Shown: piece by piece, positions 1-8,302 of the stretch
How the letters are laid out: each line of letters begins with the position of its first letter
Position numbering within the stretch: the stretch's first letter is position 1
Assembly: GCF_000374545.1 (NCBI RefSeq)
Contig: NZ_KB894587.1
Span: forward strand, 102,340-166,339
Length of the DNA: 64,000 nucleotides
Direction of reading: 5' to 3'
Origin: Anaeromusa acidaminophila DSM 3853
Lineage (GTDB): Bacteria; Bacillota; Negativicutes; Anaeromusales; Anaeromusaceae
Position numbers and translations under genes: made by a program
Notes under the pieces: generated by a model
The model's input: the letters and a program-made list of their open reading frames with translations, nothing else
What the model was told of the DNA's origin: nothing
Databases searched by the model: none

Positions 1-1775
1 AATAAGCCAGTCTCCGCCTTGCCGTCCCATTGCTCCAGCGCCAAAAGCGCCGCGCCAAAAGCGCCCATCAAACCGGCAATATCCGGCCGGATTACCTCGC
101 GACCAATAGAAAGTTCAAAAGCGCGCAGCACGGCGTCGTTAAAGAACGTGCCGCCTTGCACGACAATATGTTCACCCAATTCTTCGGGTCTGCTGATTTT
201 TATAACCTTATACAACGCATTGCGCACAACCGAGTAAGCTAATCCGGCGGAAATATCGCCAACCGCAGCGCCTTCCTTTTGCGCTTGCTTCACTTTGGAG
301 TTCATGAACACCGTGCAACGCGATCCCAGATCAACCGGATGAACGGATGTTAGCGCCGCAGCTGCAAAGGTTTTCACATCAAGGCCCAACGAGTTAGCAA
401 AGGTCTCCAAAAAGGAGCCGCACCCGGAAGAGCAGGCTTCATTCAGCAAAACTCGATCAATAATACCTTCTTTTACATGAAGGCACTTCATGTCTTGGCC
501 GCCGATATCTAAAATGAAAGATACCCCAGGCAAGAAAAAATTAGCCGCTTTATAATGCGCCACCGTTTCCACTTCGCCGATATCCACGCCCAAGGCCGCC
601 TGAATCAAAGCTTCGCCATAGCCAGTCACCGCGCTTTGGCGAATTTTAGCCTCTTTAGGCAGCTTCCGATAAAGCTCCTGCAAAATCGAAACTACTGTAG
701 CCAAAGGATTTCCTTCATTGCTGCCGTACCAAGAAAACAAAAGCTGTCCGCCTTCGTCAAGCAACGCCGCCTTCGTCGTTGTCGAGCCTACGTCAATGCC
801 TAAAAAGCAGTCGCCTGCAAAAGACGCCAGTTCCCGCCGAGCCACTTTCGAGCGACCGTGACGACGAAAAAACTCAGCCTTATCTTCCTCCTCTGCAAAC
901 AAAGGCGCCAAAGAAGCAATTTCCCGTTCCACCGCTACATTACGCAAAGCCAGCGCTTTTTCTCGCACCTCCGCAAAGCGGCATAGTTCATGCTCCTTGG
1001 ACAGCAGCGCCGCTCCCAACGCCACAAAATACTGCGAATTCTCCGGAAAAATGACTTCGTCTTCCTTCAGCTTCAAGGATTCCGAAAAACGCTGTCGCAG
1101 CGCCGACAAGAAGAATAGAGGTCCTCCTAAAAAAGCCACTCGCCCGCAAATACTGCGTCCGCAAGCCAACCCGCCCACCGTCTGATCGACAACCGCTTGC
1201 AAAATGGATGCGGCAATGTCGGTTTTCGCCGCGCCTTCGTTAAGCAGCGGCTGCACGTCGGTTTTGGCGAAAACGCCGCACCGAGCGGCGATAGGATACA
1301 AGGTGCTATGTTGCAAAGCCAGTTCGTTCAGCCCTGCCGCATCGGTTTGCAAAAGAGCCGCCATTTGATCAATAAAAGCGCCTGTGCCGCCAGCGCAGGT
1401 TTCATTCATCCGCTGATCTACGCCTTGATCAAAGAAAGTAATCTTTGCATCTTCGCCGCCCAGCTCAATAGCTACATCCGTTTGCGGAATATACCGTCCA
1501 ATGCTTTCCGTACAGGCTACCACTTCCTGAACAAAAGGTATTTGCAGCCATTCCGCCACAGCAATACCGCCAGAGCCAGCAACAGCAATGGTTATTTCCG
1601 CCTCCGGGAACTCTGCATATGCTTCATCCACTAATGAAATTACAGTTGTACGCACATCTGAGAGATGGCGTCGGTAGCGGCTATATACAAGACGATCATT
1701 CTCATCGGTAATGACAATTTTAACTGTTGTTGACCCTACATCAAGCCCTGCCTGATAATGCTTACGCAAAACCAT
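1..1775 (-). CDS. 2-hydroxyacyl-CoA dehydratase activase-related protein (HgdC/BadF ATPase), C-terminus off the window
   Basis: About 591 codons are visible and the frame is still open at the left edge. Two actin-like ATPase (BadF/BadG/BcrA/BcrD) units occur in tandem. The first opens with [10 protein letters not shown] near residue 10, with cysteine motifs ETCAGGTG (C127) and ARCGVF (C166). The second opens with [10 protein letters not shown] at residue 326, followed by EACSSGCGS and SRCTVF. In activases of this family these cysteines bind a [4Fe-4S] cluster at the dimer interface, and ATP hydrolysis injects one electron into a 2-hydroxyacyl-CoA dehydratase. Two ATPase units in one chain mark the large fused, acyl-CoA dehydratase activase-related type, roughly 1,400 residues in known members, whose partner-like domains would lie to the left. 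The ATG at 1775 has a GGAGG-rich leader directly upstream. Function in amino-acid (hydroxyglutarate-like) fermentation is inferred. Confidence 0.85.
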   Translation of the reverse strand, partial: MVLRKHYQAGLDVGSTTVKIVITDENDRLVYSRYRRHLSDVRTTVISLVDEAYAEFPEAEITIAVAGSGGIAVAEWLQIPFVQEVVACTESIGRYIPQTDVAIELGGEDAKITFFDQGVDQRMNETCAGGTGAFIDQMAALLQTDAAGLNELALQHSTLYPIAARCGVFAKTDVQPLLNEGAAKTDIAASILQAVVDQTVGGLACGRSICGRVAFLGGPLFFLSALRQRFSESLKLKEDEVIFPENSQYFVALGAALLSKEHELCRFAEVREKALALRNVAVEREIASLAPLFAEEEDKAEFFRRHGRSKVARRELASFAGDCFLGIDVGSTTTKAALLDEGGQLLFSWYGSNEGNPLATVVSILQELYRKLPKEAKIRQSAVTGYGEALIQAALGVDIGEVETVAHYKAANFFLPGVSFILDIGGQDMKCLHVKEGIIDRVLLNEACSSGCGSFLETFANSLGLDVKTFAAAALTSVHPVDLGSRCTVFMNSKVKQAQKEGAAVGDISAGLAYSVVRNALYKVIKISRPEELGEHIVVQGGTFFNDAVLRAFELSIGREVIRPDIAGLMGAFGAALLALEQWDGKAETGL

Positions 1776-2054
1776 TCCTCCACCTCCACGCATGTCTCTA
1801 GCTTCCTCTCAGGCAAGCACGATCTGCCTGAAAATCCGTAGACTAAGTTTCCGCAAAAACAGTCAAATTCCTGCTTATATGTGCAAAAACAAGCAAAAAA
1901 TAATTCTTTCTGCTTATTTACTCCCTTTGATGACTATATATTTACCAAGAACTTCTATCTGCAAAGAGATTCACCATAAAGTGTAAGCAAGAGTTATTAC
2001 TGTATTATGGATATATTCCTCCACACAGGTCCATAAATCCTGCTAACGCAGAAA
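1776..2054. other. Intergenic gap upstream of the activase gene
   Basis: AT-rich stretch between the activase start and the glnS terminator. It must hold the activase promoter (minus strand). I see no gene, no RNA signature and no well-formed -35/-10 pair that I would commit to. Confidence 0.4.
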
Positions 2055-2080
2055 AAAAGCGTGCCCCAAGGCACGCTTTT
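2055..2080 (-). terminator. Rho-independent terminator of glnS
   Basis: Nine-base stem AAGCGTGCC/GGCACGCTT with a 4-base loop. On the minus strand it is followed by a run of seven T, directly after the glnS stop codon. Confidence 0.9.
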
Positions 2081-2092
2081 CTACTATTTATG

Positions 2093-3778
2093 TTATCCTT
2101 GGTTCTTCTGTACCTTGGCCCAGGAGTCACGCAAGCCAACAACGCGATTAAACACCAGCGCGTCCGCTTTAGAATCTACTGCATCCACACAGAAATATCC
2201 GGTACGCAGGAATTGATAATGAGCTCCCGGAGTCGCTGCCGCCAGCGACGGCTCCACCATCGCTTCCACAATCTCCAAAGATGCCGGATTCATTCGCTTT
2301 TCGAAATCAGTACTCTCTACGCCATCTTCTTCGGGCAGCAACAGATAATCATACAAACGCACCTGCGCCTTTTTCGCATGTGCCGCCGAAACCCAATGCA
2401 ACACCCCTTTGACTTTCTTCGCGCTGTTGGGGCCGCCGCTTTTGGTGTCCGCATCATAGGTGCACCGCACTTCTACTATATTGCCGTTTTCGTCTTTCAC
2501 TACTTCTTCGCAGCAAATAATATAAGCGTGCTTGAGACGCACTTCTTTGCCCGGAGCCAAACGGAAAAACTTTTTAGGCGGGTCTTCCATAAAGTCTTCT
2601 TGTTCAATATACAATTCTCGCCCAAAAGGAATCTGCCGCTCGCCCATCTCCGGATTCTCCGGATTATTTTCCGCGTTCAGCCATTCTTCATGGCCTTCCG
2701 GGTAATTGGTAATAACCACCTTGAGCGGCCGAAGCACCGCCATGGCCCGCGCCGCCTTGGCATTGAGATCTTCCCGCACACAATGCTCCAGCATCGCCAC
2801 ATCGACTTGGCTGTTGCTTTTCGCCACGCCAATACGCTCGCAAAAATCACGAATAGCCGCTGCCGTATAGCCTCTGCGCCGCAAACCGGAAATGGTCGGC
2901 ATGCGAGGATCGTCCCAGCCGCTGACACGACCTTCCTCCACTAGACGCCGCAGATAGCGTTTGCTCATGATTGTCCGAGTAAGATTGAGCCGAGCAAATT
3001 CAATCTGCTGTGGCCGCGGGTCAAATCCCAGCGCCGTCAGCGTCCAGTCGTAAAGCGGCCGATGGTCCTCAAATTCCAAGGTGCAGATGGAGTGCGTAAT
3101 GCCCTCTAATGCATCGGAAACTGGATGCGCGTAATCATACATAGGGTAAATGCACCAGGCATCTCCTGTACGGTGATGGTGCGCCCGCATGATCCGATAC
3201 AATACAGGATCGCGCATATTCAAGTTCGGCGAGGCCATATCGATTTTCGCGCGCAGCGTCCGGCTGCCGTCGGCAAATTCTCCAGCCCGCATACGTGCAA
3301 ACAAATCGAGGTTTTCTTCGATGCTCCGGTTACGGCAAGGGCTTTCCTTGCCCGGCTCAGTCAAAGTCCCCCGATGTTCGCGCATTTGCTCCGCTGTCAA
3401 ATCGCAAACAAAGGCCTTGCCGTCGCGAATTAATTGACAGGCGCATTCATAGAGCTTCTCAAAATAATCGGAAGCGTAAAAGCGTCGCTCTTGCCAATCA
3501 AAGCCCAGCCAATGTACATCTTCTTGAATGGAATCAACATATTCGGTTTCTTCTTTACTGGGGTTCGTATCATCAAACCGTAAATTGCATTGCCCGCCAT
3601 ACTCTAAAGCCAAGCCAAAATTAAGGCAAATAGACTTAGCATGACCGATATGTAAATAGCCGTTTGGCTCGGGCGGAAAGCGCGTATGCACCTTCTGACC
3701 ATACTTATTGGATTTATTATCTTCATTAATAATAGCTTGAATGAAATGCGTAGAGACAAAAGATTCATCTGTGCTCAT
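2093..3778 (-). CDS. glnS: Glutaminyl-tRNA synthetase
   Basis: Class I aminoacyl-tRNA synthetase that charges tRNA-Gln in the cytoplasm. The ATP-binding HIGH motif appears in [16 protein letters not shown] near residue 40 and the KMSKS-like element as IMSKRYL. The C-terminal anticodon-binding beta-barrel region is complete (561 residues, normal for the family). I place the start at the internal ATG at 3778 because AAAGGAGT lies at the right distance; the upstream in-frame ATG at 3823 lacks a ribosome site. Direct GlnRS in a Firmicute is notable, since many Firmicutes use GatCAB on Glu-tRNA-Gln. It stands alone, with its own terminator and an unrelated gene downstream. Confidence 0.96.
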   Translation of the reverse strand: MSTDESFVSTHFIQAIINEDNKSNKYGQKVHTRFPPEPNGYLHIGHAKSICLNFGLALEYGGQCNLRFDDTNPSKEETEYVDSIQEDVHWLGFDWQERRFYASDYFEKLYECACQLIRDGKAFVCDLTAEQMREHRGTLTEPGKESPCRNRSIEENLDLFARMRAGEFADGSRTLRAKIDMASPNLNMRDPVLYRIMRAHHHRTGDAWCIYPMYDYAHPVSDALEGITHSICTLEFEDHRPLYDWTLTALGFDPRPQQIEFARLNLTRTIMSKRYLRRLVEEGRVSGWDDPRMPTISGLRRRGYTAAAIRDFCERIGVAKSNSQVDVAMLEHCVREDLNAKAARAMAVLRPLKVVITNYPEGHEEWLNAENNPENPEMGERQIPFGRELYIEQEDFMEDPPKKFFRLAPGKEVRLKHAYIICCEEVVKDENGNIVEVRCTYDADTKSGGPNSAKKVKGVLHWVSAAHAKKAQVRLYDYLLLPEEDGVESTDFEKRMNPASLEIVEAMVEPSLAAATPGAHYQFLRTGYFCVDAVDSKADALVFNRVVGLRDSWAKVQKNQG

Positions 3779-3933
3779 GATGCTGACTCCTTTATTCTGT
3801 ATTCTATTATAGTATTTTAGCATAGCTTTTTAGGCCAGGGCCAGAGAAAAAATATTGAACAAGAGTAGAGGGAGTAAATAGAGGGTACTCAGGAGGGTTA
3901 CGAAGTACGAGTTTTTGAACATAATGGCTTAGG

Positions 3934-3961
3934 GTAGCCGCCTTTGTTTTGGCTACTTTTT
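3934..3961 (+). terminator. Hairpin followed by T run, possible orphan terminator
   Basis: GTAGCC (3934-3939) pairs with GGCTAC (3951-3956), followed by TTTTT on the plus strand. No plus-strand gene is found upstream, so it may be a relic, part of an untranslated small RNA, or chance. Confidence 0.3.
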
Positions 3962-3986
3962 AGAGCAAGCCGGTCCGCAGGACGCA

Positions 3987-4016
3987 AAAGAAGCCTCGGT
4001 CACCCGAGGCTTCTTT
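3987..4016. terminator. Bidirectional hairpin terminator after aspA
   Basis: A 13-base perfect stem AAAGAAGCCTCGG/CCGAGGCTTCTTT with a 4-base loop, located 25 bases beyond the aspA stop. On the minus strand it is followed by TTTTGC, a moderate U tract. Confidence 0.75.
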
Positions 4017-4041
4017 GCAAACCTTCTGAATCAAAGAGTTC

Positions 4042-5448
4042 TTACTTCACTAACAGTTTTTTTCCTGCAATGCCCGGTACGGTCATTTCTTCCGGCGACA
4101 GGATAATATCCATCGCTTCTTGCGTCAACAGCTTCTTCTCCAGAATCAAATCGCGGATAGGACGGCCTGTAGCATACGCTTCTTTGGCCAGCATGGAAGA
4201 GTTTTCATACCCAACATGCGGCAATAGCGCCGTAACAATGCCCACGCTGTTATCCAACCATTTCTGACATTGTTTTTCATCGGCTTCCACATTTTCCAGG
4301 CACAATGTCCGGAACGTGTTCACTGCATTAGTCAGCATCGTCATCGAATTAAAGATGTTGTACGCCATAACCGGTTCCATAACATTGAGCTCAAACTGAC
4401 CGTTTTCCACGCCCAAGGTTACTGCCAAATCATTGCCGATAACCTGGTAGCAGGTTTGATTGAGCACTTCCGGAATGACCGGATTCACCTTACCAGGCAT
4501 AATCGAAGAACCAGGCTGGCGAGGCGGCAGTTTCAATTCGCCCAAACCGCAGCGAGGACCGGAAGCCATCAGCCGGAAGTCATTAGCCATCTTAATCAAC
4601 GGTAGCGCCGTAATCTTCATGGCGCCGGAGATATCCGCAAAACCGTCCGTATTTTGAGTAGCATCCATCAAATTGCCGGCTGTAACGAAGGGTTCGCCTG
4701 TAATCTCCGCCAATTGCTTCGCCACTTCAACAATATATTCCGGCTCGGCGTTCAGGCCGGTACCCACTGCAGTAGCGCCCATATTAACAGCGTGCAGTTG
4801 GTCCAGCGCGGTTTCAATACGCTTGGCGCCGCGACGGACCGCGGAAGCATGGGACGCAAATTCCTGGCCCAACGTAACCGGCACAGCATCTTGCAAATGA
4901 GTCCGTCCCATTTTCATAACCCGCTTGAATTTCTCAGCCTTAACTTCCAGCGCTTCCGCTAATTCGCGCAGCGCTTTCACCAGCAAACGTCCTTTTTGAA
5001 TAGAGCAAACTTTAATCGCCGTCGGGAAGGCGTCATTAGTAGATTGCGCCATATTAGCATGGTTGTTCGGCGAAATCCGATCATAATTTCCTTTTTTATC
5101 GCCGAGAATTTCCAAGGCCCGATTACAAAGCACTTCATTGGTGTTCATATTAATAGAAGTACCAGCGCCCCCTTGAATGGGATCTACCGGAAATTGGTCA
5201 TGCAGTTTTCCCGCAATAATTTCATCGGCTGCTGCCACAAGAGCATTGCCGATCGTTTGATCCAAACGACCTGTCGCCATGTTAGCCTTCGCCGCTGCTT
5301 TTTTCACCATAGCCAAAGCAACAATGAAATCGCTGTCCAGATTATGGCCGGTTATGCGGAAATTCTCCATCGCCCGCATGGTTTGCACCCCGTAGTACAC
5401 CTCATCTGCCACTTGCAATTCTCCAAGAAAATCATGTTCCAAACGCAT
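4042..5448 (-). CDS. aspA: Aspartate ammonia-lyase (aspartase)
   Basis: Catalyses L-aspartate to fumarate plus ammonia. The 468-residue length and the fumarase/aspartase signature GSSIMPGKVNP, which carries the flexible catalytic serine loop, are diagnostic, together with TNDAFPTA and GRTHLQDAVP. The start ATG at 5448 is preceded by AAGGGGGAAA. The next gene upstream on the same strand is a dicarboxylate carrier (5685-7097), so import or exchange of C4-dicarboxylates and aspartate deamination probably form one pathway: fumarate made here can serve as electron acceptor or be exchanged for succinate. The leader carries a GTATAC-type palindrome shared with that carrier. Fumarase is the only close alternative; the early residues and length favour aspartase. 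Confidence 0.95.
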   Translation of the reverse strand: MRLEHDFLGELQVADEVYYGVQTMRAMENFRITGHNLDSDFIVALAMVKKAAAKANMATGRLDQTIGNALVAAADEIIAGKLHDQFPVDPIQGGAGTSINMNTNEVLCNRALEILGDKKGNYDRISPNNHANMAQSTNDAFPTAIKVCSIQKGRLLVKALRELAEALEVKAEKFKRVMKMGRTHLQDAVPVTLGQEFASHASAVRRGAKRIETALDQLHAVNMGATAVGTGLNAEPEYIVEVAKQLAEITGEPFVTAGNLMDATQNTDGFADISGAMKITALPLIKMANDFRLMASGPRCGLGELKLPPRQPGSSIMPGKVNPVIPEVLNQTCYQVIGNDLAVTLGVENGQFELNVMEPVMAYNIFNSMTMLTNAVNTFRTLCLENVEADEKQCQKWLDNSVGIVTALLPHVGYENSSMLAKEAYATGRPIRDLILEKKLLTQEAMDIILSPEEMTVPGIAGKKLLVK

Positions 5449-5501
5449 ACCATTTCCCCCTTTTCATTTCTCCCACAGTTTCTTTTCAAAAGCACTGTGT
5501 T

Positions 5502-5536
5502 TTGTACAACTTATTGTATATTTTGTATACGTGTAT
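5502..5536. promoter_or_regulatory. Candidate GntR/FadR-type operator(s) upstream of aspA
   Basis: Contains the palindrome TTGTACAA (5502-5509), TTGTATA and then TTTTGTATACGTGTAT (5521-5536). The core TTTTGTATAC recurs upstream of the DASS carrier at 7193-7203, and TTTGTATAC upstream of ndh/nrdD at 26032. GTATAC-centred sites are typical of FadR-type GntR regulators; which regulator acts here is unknown. Confidence 0.45.
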
Positions 5537-5684
5537 GCTCATTTGAAAAGGCAGATTTTTCTGCCCTCTTCTTGAGTTCATTATACCTCTGCAAATTCTC
5601 CTTGGCAAGGCAAAAGTTACACTTGTTTTTAAATAAGCCGCTTATCCACCACTGCAAATCTATGCATGTGTTATTTTTTTGATT

Positions 5685-7097
5685 TTACCAAATTCCCAGT
5701 AATTTCATCCATGGCATCCCTATGCCTAGCCAAATCAAAATGTGCACGGTTGCCAAAACAAAGCCTATTTTCCAAAACTCGCCCATAGTAATATAGCCAG
5801 CTCCAAAAAATATCGGTGTTACACCGCAAGCAAAATGAGTCAGCATAGAACAAGTATTAGCAAAAACGCCTAGCAAAATGGCGGTTAACATCACAGGGGC
5901 TCCCGCCGCCACGGCTACGGTCGCAAATGCGCCAAACAGAGCCATGACGTGAGCTGTATTACTGGCAAAACCATAGTGAACATAATTGTAGATAATAAAG
6001 AGTACAATCAGCATGGTCATCCAGTCAATGCCTACCATCTGCGCGCCTACCGTCGAAGCAAACCAGCCCATCAATCCGAATTTAGCCAAATAAGCTGCCA
6101 TATTTACTAACACGCCCATCCAGATCAGTACATCCCAGGCGCCTTTTTCATCTAACACATCTTCCCATTCAAGCACCTTGGTTACCAGCATAGCAGATAA
6201 GCCGGCAATCGCAATAAAAGCAGAATCAAAATTCGTAATAGACGTAGTAGCCCACAGCACCAAGGAAATACCAAAAATTACAGTAAGAATCTTTTCAGCC
6301 GAGCTCATGGGGCCCATACGCTGCAGTTCATCACGCGCCAAATCCTTTGCTTCCGGCGTTTCTTTGACTTCCGGCGGATAGAGCTTGTAAATCAAATAAG
6401 GAAACACGATCGTACAGATCGCCCCTGGAAGCGACGTAGCTAAAAACCAATCCATCCAGGTAATCGTTTTGCCAAACAAGTCTTGTGTCAATTTTACAGC
6501 TACCACGTTATTAGAGGCTGCTGTCATGAAAATAGAGGCGCTAATAATAACCGCACTATAAGCGCTTAACATCAGATACGCCCCTACCTTGCGGCGTGAG
6601 GGCCCTGGTTCTGAACCAAACGCAGTGCACAAGCTACGTGTAATAGGATAAATAATGCCGCCGCCCCTCGCCGTATTAGAGGGAGTAAAGGGAGCTATGA
6701 TCAAATCGGTAAACGAAAGCGTATAAGCCAACTTTAAAGTACTACTGCCGAAACGCTGCATCAAGACGAAGGCAATCCTCCGTCCCAAGCCGGTTTTAAT
6801 AAAGCCTTTGGAAAACATAAATGCCGCTACAATCAGCCAAATAACCGTAGCCGAAAACCCCTCCAGAGCCTGTCCAGGTTTCAGAACCCCTGTAAATACA
6901 ACGGTAGCCAAGCCAATAACCGCTGCAGAGCCAATAGCGACTGGCTGTAAGATAAAGGCCGCAATGGTGGCAATAAACACAGCCAGCAGATGCCAGGCCT
7001 CCACCTTGACTCCTTCCGGCATTGGCGCAAACCAAATGCCCATACCAATTAACACACACAATACACCGCGAACTACCTTTCCATTCACGTCTTGCAT
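5685..7097 (-). CDS. Divalent anion:Na+ symporter / dicarboxylate exchanger (DASS, CitT-like)
   Basis: About 470 residues of polytopic membrane protein. The two family repeats each carry an SNT substrate/sodium motif: PSNTARGGG in the first half and ASNTAHVMA in the second. These define the DASS/SLC13 family, which includes the CitT, TtdT and 2-oxoglutarate/malate exchangers. Upstream of aspA on the same strand, it probably moves fumarate, malate, succinate or aspartate across the cytoplasmic membrane; the substrate itself cannot be read from sequence. The GGGGG ribosome-site candidate abuts the ATG at 7097, so the GTG three codons later (7088) may be the real start. A GTATAC palindrome lies about 95 bases upstream. 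Confidence 0.88.
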   Translation of the reverse strand: MQDVNGKVVRGVLCVLIGMGIWFAPMPEGVKVEAWHLLAVFIATIAAFILQPVAIGSAAVIGLATVVFTGVLKPGQALEGFSATVIWLIVAAFMFSKGFIKTGLGRRIAFVLMQRFGSSTLKLAYTLSFTDLIIAPFTPSNTARGGGIIYPITRSLCTAFGSEPGPSRRKVGAYLMLSAYSAVIISASIFMTAASNNVVAVKLTQDLFGKTITWMDWFLATSLPGAICTIVFPYLIYKLYPPEVKETPEAKDLARDELQRMGPMSSAEKILTVIFGISLVLWATTSITNFDSAFIAIAGLSAMLVTKVLEWEDVLDEKGAWDVLIWMGVLVNMAAYLAKFGLMGWFASTVGAQMVGIDWMTMLIVLFIIYNYVHYGFASNTAHVMALFGAFATVAVAAGAPVMLTAILLGVFANTCSMLTHFACGVTPIFFGAGYITMGEFWKIGFVLATVHILIWLGIGMPWMKLLGIW

Positions 7098-7192
7098 CCC
7101 CCTGTTCTTACTTTCTCTTTTCTCTTTTTAAAAAGTAGGCGCTACAATTCCTCCTTTACTTGTTTTTTCTATTTTTGATTCTGAATTACGTA

Positions 7193-7203
7193 TTTTGTAT
7201 ACA
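7193..7203. promoter_or_regulatory. TTTTGTATACA operator-like site upstream of the DASS carrier
   Basis: Shares ten bases (TTTTGTATAC) with the site upstream of aspA. It lies in a 319-base gap (7098-7416) between the divergently transcribed carrier and the secreted-protein gene. The rest of that gap is AT-rich and holds a TATACT -10-like element at 7377-7382 for the plus-strand gene. Confidence 0.4.
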
Positions 7204-7416
7204 TTGTGCTAGTAAAAAAATTCAGACACTTCTGTGTCCGTTTTTTATTATACGAGATTCTTCACCACGGGAAAAGTCGTATATTTCTTCATTTTCATGC
7301 ATTTTTTATCTTTTTTAGTTATAATCCACTCCTTTTCTGCATTTTATTTGATTTTATTTTTTATTTTTCTTCATGCTATACTAAATTAAAAGATTTTAAC
7401 CTTAGGAGGGATTTGC

Positions 7417-7971
7417 ATGTATCGTTGGTTTGTTTTGTTTCTTTTCCTTTTCTGTATTTTAATAAGCCCAGCCACGGTCAGCGCCTTCCCGATCGAACGC
7501 ATTGCCTTAGTTCCCGTTTCCGGCGACATCTCCTCGCAAGTTGCTGCAGCGCTCACGCAAAAAATGGAGCGCTCCTACCGACTCCCTATCTACGAACGCC
7601 TAGCCACGCCGTTTCCTGCTAGTTGGGATTTAACCGCTTTGGAAGAACTGCGACGCAACAACCAGGCTGCCTTACTACTGGCTATCCGTCTTGATACAGT
7701 CCAGGAATTCACGTACAGTCACGGCGTATATGACGATGATACGTTGGTCTCTATTCGTTTACAAGGAACCTTGTTTTGCCTCTCCGACAATCCTAATTTC
7801 ACCAACCAGACCCGTAAGCTGAACATCTGGGATGTGCAGCCGCTCAGCGTGAACAGCGGCGTTGAACACCGCATCTTTTCAGAAGTGGACGCCTGGCTGC
7901 TGCGCATTAAAGAAGAACAATTGCGCCTGCGCGCAGCTCAGACTTCCGCCGCTCCCGCAGCAAGCAACTAA
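7417..7971 (+). CDS. Secreted protein of unknown function
   Basis: 184 residues with a clear signal peptide: hydrophobic FLFLFCILI core and probable cleavage after VSA near residue 23. I do not recognise the family. The mature part starts with an IALVPVSGD strand and reads as mixed alpha/beta, ending in an Ala/Ser-rich tail. The pattern (secretion, early strand, sequence around YERLATP) loosely recalls small periplasmic proteins that resemble the CsgG/TolB N-terminal domain in Negativicutes, but this is only an impression. The start is fixed by TTAGGAGGG six bases before the ATG. A strong terminator follows, so it is monocistronic. Confidence 0.7.
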   Translation: MYRWFVLFLFLFCILISPATVSAFPIERIALVPVSGDISSQVAAALTQKMERSYRLPIYERLATPFPASWDLTALEELRRNNQAALLLAIRLDTVQEFTYSHGVYDDDTLVSIRLQGTLFCLSDNPNFTNQTRKLNIWDVQPLSVNSGVEHRIFSEVDAWLLRIKEEQLRLRAAQTSAAPAASN

Positions 7972-8024
7972 GTTACTTCTTCCAGATTTTTGCCAAGGAC
8001 TTTCTTTACAACCAGAAACTCGCT

Positions 8025-8058
8025 AGAACCCGCAGGCTAGACACTGCGGGTTCTTTTT
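8025..8058 (+). terminator. Rho-independent terminator of the secreted-protein gene
   Basis: An 11-base stem AGAACCCGCAG/CTGCGGGTTCT with an 8-base loop, then TTTT. Confidence 0.9.
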
Positions 8059-8166
8059 ATTTCTAAAAAACCAAGCCTCTTTTAAGCGTTCCTTCGCTTT
8101 AGGTCCAAACAAGCTGTATTTTTTTGCTTCTGTGCGTATTTTTTCGAAAATTTATGCTCATGCTCT

Positions 8167-8190
8167 ATTATCGCATTTTTATACGATAAT
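8167..8190. promoter_or_regulatory. Inverted repeat upstream of the hydrogenase operon
   Basis: ATTATCG (8167-8173) and CGATAAT (8184-8190) are separated by 10 bases, about 110 bases upstream of the hyfB-like start. They lie in the 331-base gap 7972-8302, which otherwise holds only the preceding terminator and AT-rich sequence. Possible binding site for a dimeric regulator; unproven. Confidence 0.3.
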
Positions 8191-8302
8191 TTACGAAAAT
8201 ACTACTTTTGTTCTTTTATGAAATTTATAATAAAATGTTGGTGCTATCCAGCTTTCTATTGAGAAAGTACATTGGAAATGTTAATGAAGAAGGTGTTTTC
8301 TC

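Noticed and set aside
2090..2944. Long plus-strand open frame opposite glnS
   Set aside because: Antisense shadow of a well-supported synthetase; no ribosome site and protein is unlike any fold.
7972..8302. A riboswitch before the hydrogenase operon
   Set aside because: Only a weak inverted repeat and AT-rich DNA; no conserved aptamer elements.
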